NCBI GenBank assembly: GCA_963693365.1
Contig: CAVNZM010000011.1
Coordinates: 6,572,001-6,636,000, forward strand
Length of the DNA stretch: 64,000 bases
Origin: Amoebidium appalachense
Lineage: Eukaryota > Ichthyosporea
Direction: 5' to 3'
Made by a program: the position numbers and the translations under genes. How positions within the stretch are numbered: position 1 is the stretch's first letter; each line of letters starts with the position of its first letter. The notes beneath the pieces were generated by a model. The model searched no databases. It had not been told where the DNA came from and saw only the letters and a list, made by a program, of their open reading frames with translations. Of the stretch, positions 41,487 to 64,000 are shown in pieces.

Positions 41487-41686
41487 GTTTGTGGTTGAAG
41501 AGAAAACGAAACGGGTTATAAGGGTTGAATTGTTTCTTGTTGGTTTTGGTTTTTCTCGTTGCTAGAAGCTTTTATGGCTCAAAACCTTAGCAAGTGAAGG
41601 TTCAGTCGAACGGTGGTATAAGATTTGGTCTCAAAAAAGACTAGGTTAGAAAGAAACGGTAGGAAGTTGATAAACCAAAAAACAAG

Positions 41687-41812
41687 ATGTTTTGGGATTG
41701 TCTGGCCCTAGTGACCAGCAAGTACATGAGTTACTCTACCGCCTTATCCACCTTATTGATTCTCTACTGCACAGCCTTAGTAACCTTCGTTCTTTCAGTT
41801 GGCTTTGCTTGA
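41687..41812 (+). CDS. Possible 41-residue hydrophobic microprotein
   Basis: A short open frame, ATG 41687 to TGA 41812, divergent from the COX14-like gene. The peptide is largely one hydrophobic segment (STALSTLLILYCTALVTF). There is no homologue I recognise, and it may be chance. Confidence 0.15.
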   Translation: MFWDCLALVTSKYMSYSTALSTLLILYCTALVTFVLSVGFA

Positions 41813-42383
41813 GAAATCTTCCGGACTCAAGCTACAGTCAGTAGTTGCGTACGTGGTGTGTGGCCTCTCAGTCTGAGCCTTTTTGACCATGCGCTCATTT
41901 CCTTGCTCTTTAATAGTCTAAACGCTATGACGTCATCCAATCAACCACAGTTCTCTGATTCTAATCGATTTTTGGGTCTAAATAGTTCGTTGACTGGGTG
42001 TTCGTTTTAGACTGGTTGCCGTGCTGCCGCAGGCACGACCACGAAGGCCGTGCACACGCACGTACGAGTGTGTATGTATGATCGTACTGGAGATGGCGCG
42101 CACACGGGCCCACGCGCACACACAATACACTATAGGAATGCACACGAAGTGTAGGTGCACTCAATACACACATGCGTACAAAAGAATCAACACAGCTGCA
42201 TGCCTTGGATTTGCAATCTGCTCATCAAATATTGATCTCGATCGATATGATGGCCATATACTATCCACACATCCATGTACGTAAATGTTGAATCATCACG
42301 TACCGGGCGTGCAAAATCGTGATGTGCACAGACGTGATGCTATATTAAATACGTTGAACCGTTGCTAGCATCAACATGTACAG

Positions 42384-42417
<34 letters not shown>

Positions 42418-42619
42418 CGTAATTACCAAAAAAAAAAAAAAAAAGAAAAAAAAACTCCGGCTATGCTAAATGCATGGGCCCGTTCTCGAGCAAAATTATG
42501 TAGGAACCACATGATGACAAAAGTATCTGTATGCATGCATGTGTGCGTGTGACTGCTGTTTGTGTTGGCCCGGGGACCCCGGGAAAAAGGGTGGGTGGGT
42601 CATCGAGGGGGGGGGGGGG

Positions 42620-42653
<34 letters not shown>

Positions 42654-42763
42654 ACCGGGGGGGCCCGGGGGAAGGGTGGGGGGAGGGGGAGGGGCTGAGC
42701 ATGTGTGCTTGTGTGTTGTGTGGTATACTTGTGTGTGTGTGTGTGTGTGTGCGTGCGTGTGCG

Positions 42764-42799
<36 letters not shown>

Positions 42800-43292
42800 T
42801 GTGTGTGTGTGCACCTGTCCGTGTGTGCAGTACTATGCATGTATCTGATCTTGGCCGTGTGTTGTTTACTTTGCCCATATTTTTAACTAAACATGAAAAA
42901 ATTTCGTGTAAGTGGTCGTGTGGTCCAAATTTTCAGTGTTATCAACGATTAGGAATTCAGAACATGTCCAGCGCAGTAACTAAAACACAACCGAAAATTT
43001 CACAGTAGTACATGATGATTTCATATGCATTAGATGGCGCTTACCAAACATGTCTATATCAGAAGATTCTAATATTGGTGATTAGTTTATAAATTTTATG
43101 TTTCAAAAAGGTTCTCTAGCTATACTAGAAGGTAGGTTGCTCTAAACTAAGCAAGAGACAAACACCCTAACAATACAATCTCGTTTCCAGATAAACAAGC
43201 TATTTTCTGCTTTTCCATAAGTAAACCTTAAAAACCCACACCCCTACAAACGGACTTGAACATGAAAAAGGAACAGATTGGTACCCCCCCCC

Positions 43293-43323
<31 letters not shown>

Positions 43324-43614
43324 CTCTCTCTCACACACACACACACAAGCACACACATTGTCAAACTCAGATAAACAAGCTATTTTTCTGCTTTTCCAGA
43401 AGTAAACCTTAAAAACCCACACCCCTACAAACCATGCTTGAACATGAAAAAGGAACAGATGGGTACCCCCCCCCCTCCCCCTCCCCCCCCCCCTTCACAG
43501 ACACACAAGCACACACATTGTCAAACTCTACTCACACCAACAAACACAAAATCATATATTAAAGCGGATGTGGGGCATACCATCAGCCACACACCTACCC
43601 AACTACACACACAT

Positions 43615-43685
<71 letters not shown>

Positions 43686-43698
43686 TACACCCATAATC
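41813..43698. other. Intergenic region with homopolymers
   Basis: Ordinary sequence broken by a C-run (42384-42413), a G-run block (42608-42685), (GT)n (42730-42810), a tandem duplication (43190-43527) and a (CA)n tract (43610-43680) that ends 20 bp before the stop of the next gene. No supported coding frame. Confidence 0.6.
43190..43527. repeat. Tandem duplication of a 160-180 bp unit
   Basis: Two copies (about 43190-43368 and 43369-43527) share AGATAAACAAGCTATTTT, GTAAACCTTAAAAACCCACA, GAACATGAAAAAGGAACAGA and CACACATTGTCAAACTC. They differ mainly in the length of the internal C-run, (CT)n and (CA)n tracts. Confidence 0.9.
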
Positions 43699-46600
43699 TC
43701 AACTTCCGCCAACACCGCCGACGGGTGAAGTCGCACGCACTGTCTCCTCCGTTCCATTCACAGTCCCCCCCCTCTCCCTCCTCTCCCTGTTCCTCTTGGG
43801 ACGAGTTGTCACCTTCGTCTCCCCTTCCTCCTGTTTCGTCTCGACACTCACCTCCCCGTTAACTTTTGAGAATGCACCGTCAACTTTAGCGGGTGGTGCG
43901 GACACCTTACTACTACTAGCTGTGGAAGAGGAAGAAGCGGGATTTGGTTTTAATGCCGAGCCACCCATCATCCGATCGAACGCCTCGCGCGCAATCCGGT
44001 CCGCCTCTTGCGATTGGTCGAGGTCGATCTTGATAACAGCCGCAACTTTCGGCTCCTCCGGCGCCCGTGTTCGCTTCTCCCGAACCCCCCTTCCCGTAGG
44101 TGGTTTAGTCGTTTTCTGCTCCATAGAACCCCCCTTGGTCGCAATTTCCGAAGCTCCGTTTCCGTTTACGCTCGTTGTGGGCTGTTGCTTATTGGTGGTT
44201 GCGGAGGCTGCGGCGGCGCCCTTTCCGTTCGACTGCGAAATTTCGGTGGCGGTGGCTGGGGTCTTTGAAGAGGTGGCGGGGGTGGCGGTGGGTCTTTCGT
44301 TTTTGTTGTTGTCGTTGTTGGTAGCGGTGGTGGTTGGTTGTGCCTTTTTCGTCTTTGCCGGCTCAGCGCGGGTGGTTGATTTGGGTGCAATCACAGGTGT
44401 GGGAAGCTCCGTGGAAACCGGCTTAGTGGGTGGGGTTGGGCGGGTAGTGGAGGGTGAAGGTGTAGCGGTGGTGGCGGTGGTGGTGGATGGGGAGGGGGAG
44501 TGTGGTTTGTCGCTCTTCGTTTGGAGTCTGGTGGGGTGTGCGGGGTGTATGGTGGCCTCCGTGGGGTTGGCGGGGGTGGTGGTGGTGGTGGTGGTAGGGG
44601 TTGCTTCCGTGGTTGTTGTGTTTTGTTTCTCGGCACGCTTTTGCTGACGTTTCCCCTTCGTTTCGACCTTCTCCCACCCTTCCTCGGCGGGCATGGGAGG
44701 CTCCTCAATAGGCGCGGGAGTGGGAACGGCAGCGGCGGTGGCGGCAGCGGTGGTGGAAGTAGCAGATTTCTTTGCTTTCTTCTTCTTATTTTTGCTCTTG
44801 GTTTTCCCGTTCACGGTCTCACTCCCCGTGGTGGTGGTGGTGGTGGTGGTGTTGTTGTTGTTGTTGTTGGTGGTGGTCGTGGTGGTGGCGGTGGGTGGCG
44901 AAACCGCAATCGGAGCCGAAACTGGGGTAGGAGGTGTATTGGTGGCGACGGGGGTAGGGGCGGGTGTCTCGGTAGCGTTGTCGATTGGCGATTTCGCAGG
45001 TTTCTTCTTCTGTTTCTTCTTCTTCTCCGTTCCATCGGTACCGTTTGCGCTCGCTTCACCACTCATAGCAACCACGGCAATGGGCTGGGTGGGTGTTTTC
45101 GGTGCGGCGGCAACAGCGGTGGCGATGGCGGTGGTGGTGGTGGTGGTTGAAGGGGTTGGAGCTGGTTTTTCTTCCACTCTCTTTTCCTCTTTCCTCCCTT
45201 CCTCCTTCCTGTTGTTGTTGTTGTCGTTGTTGTTTGCTTTCGTTTCGGGCTTCACCTCAACCCCTCTCACCGCCGTTTTCCCCTCGGGGTTCGCGGCCAC
45301 CGGCGCCGATTCGGTTTTGGCAACCGTGGCGGCGATCACCTGCCCCTCATTCGTTGTTTCCGCCTTTTTCTTCTTCTTGTTCTTGTTCTTGGAAGGGGCG
45401 GGTGCGTCGCGCGCGTTACCCACACCCATGAGCGAAGCAAACCCGTTAGCGGTGGTGGTGGTTGCGACGGGTTTCGGCCCTACGACACGTGCTTGGGTGG
45501 AAGTGGAGGAAGAAGTGGCGGCGCCCTTTTTCGTTTTCACTTCGACGAATTCCTCTTGTTCCTTTACCTCCCGCTGTGCCGGCTTCGCATTTGCACTGTG
45601 TGTCGTTTCGACGGGAGCAGTGGTGGTGGGGGTAGGGGTGGTGGGAGTTGGTGAGACGGTAGGGACCGATCGGGAAGAAGAGGAAACAGAAGGTGTACCC
45701 TGTTTGTTTTTGGTGGTGGTGGTGGTGGTGGCGGGAGAGGGAGCGTTGGTGGTTGTGGTAGGGGTGGGTGTCGATTTTTGTTTGGGCTTGGCTGCGGCGG
45801 TTGTTGCTGTGGTGGTGGTGGTGGTGGTAGAAGGGGTGAGCGCGGGCGAGGGCGGCACCCGAGCGTGCGGAGCCGTTTTGCCGTTGCCATGGGCAGAAAT
45901 CGCGGGGGTGGGCATGGGGGTGGGCGTAGGCGTGGGTGTGGGTGCGGGTTTGTCGTTGGTGTTCCGCTTTCCCTGTTTACTGTTAAGTTGTTTCTTCTCC
46001 TCGTCACCCGTCGTCGTTTTCGCCGTTTTTTCCGTTTGCGCTGGTTTGGAAATTTCGGCGAGGGCGGGGGCAGCGGCGGCGGCGGTGGTGGAGGTAGAGG
46101 GAGACGGGGTAGGAGCGGATACAGAGGGGACAGAACCCTCGGGGGATTTCTTGAATGGTGGTTTCTTTCCCTTTTCGGCTCTTTCACCTGAAAGGGTGGG
46201 GTTGTGGGAGACTGTGGCAGTGGTGGCGGGGGCGGCGGTTGGGATTGTGCGGACGGGTCCCCATTCCTCCTCTGGGTGCGGTTCGAATTTGCCTTCGTCC
46301 CCGGCCGCGGACGGCGGCTCCTGATTGGCGGACGCTCCGGCCGTTTTAGCCTTTTTAGGCTTGGCGGGGGCCCCGGCGACAGCAGCGGTCTTTTCTCCCT
46401 CCACCTTAATTTCCTTCCTCGTTTCCTTCTCCACCTTAACTTCCTCCTTCTTTTCCTCTTTTCCTCCCTTGACCTTCTTGACCGAAGCCGGTGCAGACTC
46501 TGGCTTTTCCTCCTTCCCTTCGCTCTTCTTTCCATTCTCTTTGGGCTTTTCCGGTTTTCCATTCACGGAATCCGGTTTACCCAACACCGGCTTTTCCGTT

Positions 46601-47231
46601 GGCTTCCCGTCTATTTCCGGGTTGTCCAATTTTGCGCCAGCCTTCTCCACCACCTTCTTGGCCTTTTCCGTTTGCTTCTCCACATCTTTCTCTGCTTTAT
46701 CCGTCTTTTCCGCTTCCTTTTCTGCCGGTTTCTCCGTCTTTTCGATCTCCTTTCTTACCGGTTTCTCCCTCTTTTCTGCCGGTTTCTCCGTTTTTTCTGC
46801 CGGCTTCTTCGTTTTTTCTGCCGATTTCTCCGTCTTTTCTGCCGGTTTCTCTGTCTTTTCCACTTCCTTCCTTGCCGGTTTCTCCGTCATTTCTCCCGTT
46901 TTCTCCGTTTTCTCTACCGTCTTTTCCGCCTTCTTTTCAACCGTTTTCTCCGGTTTCTCCGTCTTTTCCGGTTTCTCACCACCCTCCTTCTTCTTTCCAT
47001 TCACCCCCTCCCCCTTCTTTCCGCCCTCGGCCTGTTTAACCTTTTCCGTGGTTTTCTCCTTTGCTTCCGGTTTCCCCTTTCCGTCTTTCGCACTTCCTGC
47101 AGTGGCTGCAGTGGCCGATTTTTCGGGGTTTTTGGACTTTTCCGGATTCGATTTCTCCTTCTTGTCGGTGGTTTTGCCCGTTGGGATGGTGCGGTTGTAG
47201 AGACCGAACCGGGGAGCCACCTTGGCCACAC
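43699..47231 (-). CDS. Lys/Glu- and Pro/Thr-rich low-complexity protein, 5' end missing
   Basis: One long frame of 1,176 codons ends at TGA 43699. Its left limit is not an ATG but the acceptor TTATTGCAG just upstream of 47231, so at least one 5' exon is missing; I could not place it. The N-terminal third is a charged EKTEKPAEK-type repeat (roughly residues 95-200). The middle is Thr/Pro/Ala-rich with runs encoded by (GTG)n/(CAC)n triplets. Three short conserved spots stand out: EEFVEVKTKKG, EEGWEKVETKGKRQQKR and, near the C-terminus, IKIDLDQSQEADRIAREAFDRMMGG. The W/F-x-V-x-x-K-x-K pattern resembles basic RNA- or ribosome-associated proteins, but no family can be named. Frame maintenance over 3.5 kb of repeat-prone DNA argues that it is translated. 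Confidence 0.65.
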
Positions 47232-62064
<14,833 letters not shown>

Positions 62065-62828
62065 CTTGCTGGATTCGCGTGAGCGAGGGAAGGCCTTAGA
62101 GATCTTCTACCATGTAACCTTATGTTTATGTGTGATATTGATTAACAAAAGGATTCTTGTGTACTAAGCTCACCAAGTGTAGTACATTCTGTGAAGGAAA
62201 AAACAAGACTGCCATGGGAAGAGCTCACTGTGGCTGTCCACTGTGTCGACCTGCCAGCAGAAATACCCCATATCGTGCATTACCGGAATATCACCGAATA
62301 TTACCGAATATGAGCGAAACTAGGCTTTCACCCCGCGTACTAATACCATAATATTTTACCACGAACCACCGTTCAAATCGGCGAAATATTGGTGTTATTC
62401 CAGCTATAACGATTTCCGTTGATTCGTTATTATTTCTTAGTGTTAGCTATAAGTCTTATGATTCGATATAAATCACGTCTATTAATGTCTGCAATCTTTT
62501 TTCAGGTCTGGACAAGCGATTGCAAGTTTGACGATTTATTGTAGAGGCAGTCTTCATCTACAATAAATAATCCGTATGTAACACATACGTATATAGCTTT
62601 ATTGTGGCACTCATAGTACATGCATGCAATGTGTATCAGAGCATGCACGCACATTAACACGAACGCCTAAATAGACGTCTACATGCACATGCATACATGC
62701 AGTTCATATATGTATATAGCATAATAGTGGAAAAACCAGCCTTCGATTTATAACACAAATTGCATGCAAGCTTGTACATATGTGACATGGAGACTGACAC
62801 ACGGTGTGACAAAGGTGCTTCCCCCCCT

Positions 62829-62875
<47 letters not shown>

Positions 62876-63502
62876 TTTTTTTTTTTTGAAGTGTAAAAAA
62901 TACGGAGGTTTGCATTATTTAAGTTACGGTGTTTGATGGGTAATAATACCGCTCTAGTACGGGTGATAGGATGGTACAACCACCGAATTTATTACATACC
63001 AAAACATCGTACTTGAAAATTTGGCGGGCGGCGTATTATTACCGTAAAAGCATTGGATAATCGGCCGATTATTGCCGGGGCCCTAATCCTAAGGTAATAC
63101 TCTGTAATATTACAGTATTATTGGAAACGGTAATATTACTGGCGATATAGTGTGTTTCTCACCTGTCGCCGAAACTGCAGCATCATGATGGCGCAACCCC
63201 ACACAAACCTGAGGAATGCGGGATTATCATGTCAATAATCTGGGAAAATGGGCAGTAACGGTGAGTAACCCCGTATATCAGATTTAGAAAGCAGGAATTT
63301 AAATAAGATCCCCTCATTTCAAAATTCCATAGGGGTTTTTAATGATTGATTTCGGATTCAGTCGTATTTTTAAAATAAAATGTGCAGCTCATGGGATTCC
63401 GGCATGTTATTGAAGCCAATCAGAACGCCTCAGAATAAAACTGACCAAAGCTATCCCGTGATATTAGATCAACCAAAACCTTTCTAAGTCTAAATAACCA
63501 TA

Positions 63503-63514
63503 TTTGGCGCGGGA
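63503..63514 (+). promoter_or_regulatory. E2F-like motif
   Basis: TTTGGCGCGGGA resembles the E2F consensus. It lies 0.4 kb upstream of a possible first exon at 63916. Confidence 0.25.
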
Positions 63515-63864
63515 TACATACCAACCGCTGATTTCAACCCTTGCGGGCTGGCCAGCCCAAACCGAGTCGAGTGTAGCCAATCTCGCGGGTCAGCATCCCC
63601 CCGAGTTCTGAGCAATCTGACTACAGGACTAAAAAAAATCTTTTTTTCATTTCCCTGTGCTTTGAAATTAATAACTCAAAGTTTATGATAATAAAAATAA
63701 ATGTAGGGTTAGAAGGCTGTCAGTGTAATAATCTAGAGGTAGTAGGTTTCTATTCGAGAAGCCAATGTTTTGCTGGCTCGGCCCGCCGCGGCTGGCCAGC
63801 CGATTCAGCATGGAAACACGCCGAATCGTCCGACTGCCATAAACTTTCATTGGTTACCATTATT

Positions 63865-63877
63865 TTTGGCGCGAAAA
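63865..63877 (+). promoter_or_regulatory. E2F/DP-like binding site
   Basis: TTTGGCGCGAAAA, essentially the same word as at 19123-19134, lies 39 bp before the ATG at 63916. Position and match suggest a cell-cycle-type promoter; this is inference from the motif. Confidence 0.4.
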
Positions 63878-63915
63878 CTTCCCGGGCCTGGGCTGCAGCG
63901 CCGTGTACGTGCACA

Positions 63916-63954
63916 ATGGTGACGGCACAGACGGGGCAAGTTTTGTCGCCATGC
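63916..63954 (+). CDS. Possible first exon of a gene running off the right edge
   Basis: ATG 63916 (CACAATGG) opens 13 codons (MVTAQTGQVLSPC) followed by a good donor GTGAGT at 63955. If unspliced, the frame stops after 27 codons. The E2F-like site just upstream supports a promoter here. Too short to identify. Confidence 0.3.
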
Positions 63955-64000
63955 GTGAGTCATGACGACAAAACTACAGTGACTAAAGTCAGCCTCTAGC

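Larger units (their letters stand above)
62065..63915. other. Intergenic region right of the tRNA ligase gene
   Basis: Ordinary, AT-leaning sequence, except for a C-run (62834-62874) and T-run. It contains several ACCGAATAT/GGTAATATT-type short repeats (62283-62310, 63094-63146), two copies of the palindrome GGCTGGCCAGCC (around 63546 and 63790), and E2F-like motifs at 63503 and 63865. No coding frame is supported between 62065 and 63915. Confidence 0.6.

Noticed and set aside
44500-46324. Long plus-strand ORFs (up to 543 codons) opposite the low-complexity gene
   Set aside because: Antisense shadows of (GTG)n-type codon repeats, Val- and Gly-rich without domains; the minus-strand frame is longer and reaches a splice acceptor.
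63685-63999. 104-codon plus-strand ORF at the right edge
   Set aside because: It starts in AT-rich non-coding sequence and crosses the E2F-like promoter; the short ATG/donor model at 63916 is more plausible.

Overview
This window is nuclear DNA of a eukaryote, most likely a microbial eukaryote or alga; the lineage cannot be fixed from the sequence. Genes have many short exons (33-330 nt) with GT/AG boundaries. Introns are long and packed with (GT)n, (CA)n, (CT)n, poly-C/poly-G and other simple repeats. No operons, ribosome binding sites, CRISPR arrays or prokaryotic features are present. Most long open frames in the window are translations of simple repeats (His-Thr, Cys-Val, poly-Pro, poly-Gly, Arg-Glu) and are not genes. 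I assembled gene models by hand from splice signals, reading-frame phase and conserved motifs.

Layout: 1-9.3 kb, minus strand, a cereblon-like gene (Lon-N domain) running off the left edge. 11.88-12.67 kb, plus strand, a single-exon GPR1/FUN34/SatP-type acetate transporter. 12.7-16.9 kb, repeat-rich intergenic DNA with a tRNA-like patch. 16.87-18.83 kb, minus strand, a coiled-coil plus repeat-domain gene with an apparent frameshift. 21.5-31.2 kb, a small minus-strand ORF divergent from a nine-exon CaMK-type protein kinase on the plus strand. 32.9-38.9 kb, a cluster of one intact and two broken copies of an unusual BTB-domain family, separated by a 1-kb (GA)n/GGGA satellite. 41.3 kb, a 61-residue COX14-like membrane protein. 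43.7-47.2 kb, a Lys/Glu/Pro/Thr-rich low-complexity protein. 47.8-62.1 kb, minus strand, a complete 19-exon gene for a tripartite (ligase-kinase-phosphodiesterase) tRNA ligase; its exons join into 836 codons with every phase matching. 63.9 kb, a possible first exon of a gene continuing to the right, behind an E2F-like site.

The genes are functionally unrelated (ubiquitin ligase receptor, acetate transport, Ca-dependent signalling, tRNA splicing, mitochondrial assembly), so there is no local system. The main interest is intron architecture: (1) a dispersed repeat with a shared core, a B-box-like motif and C-rich 3' flanks, whose intronic copies all lie in the transcribed orientation of the host gene; (2) introns that begin with (GT)n at the donor and end with (CA)n at the acceptor, able to fold into long hairpins; (3) repeated tandem duplication of intron/exon junctions in the tRNA ligase gene, including a five-copy array of one exon start that creates decoy splice acceptors.
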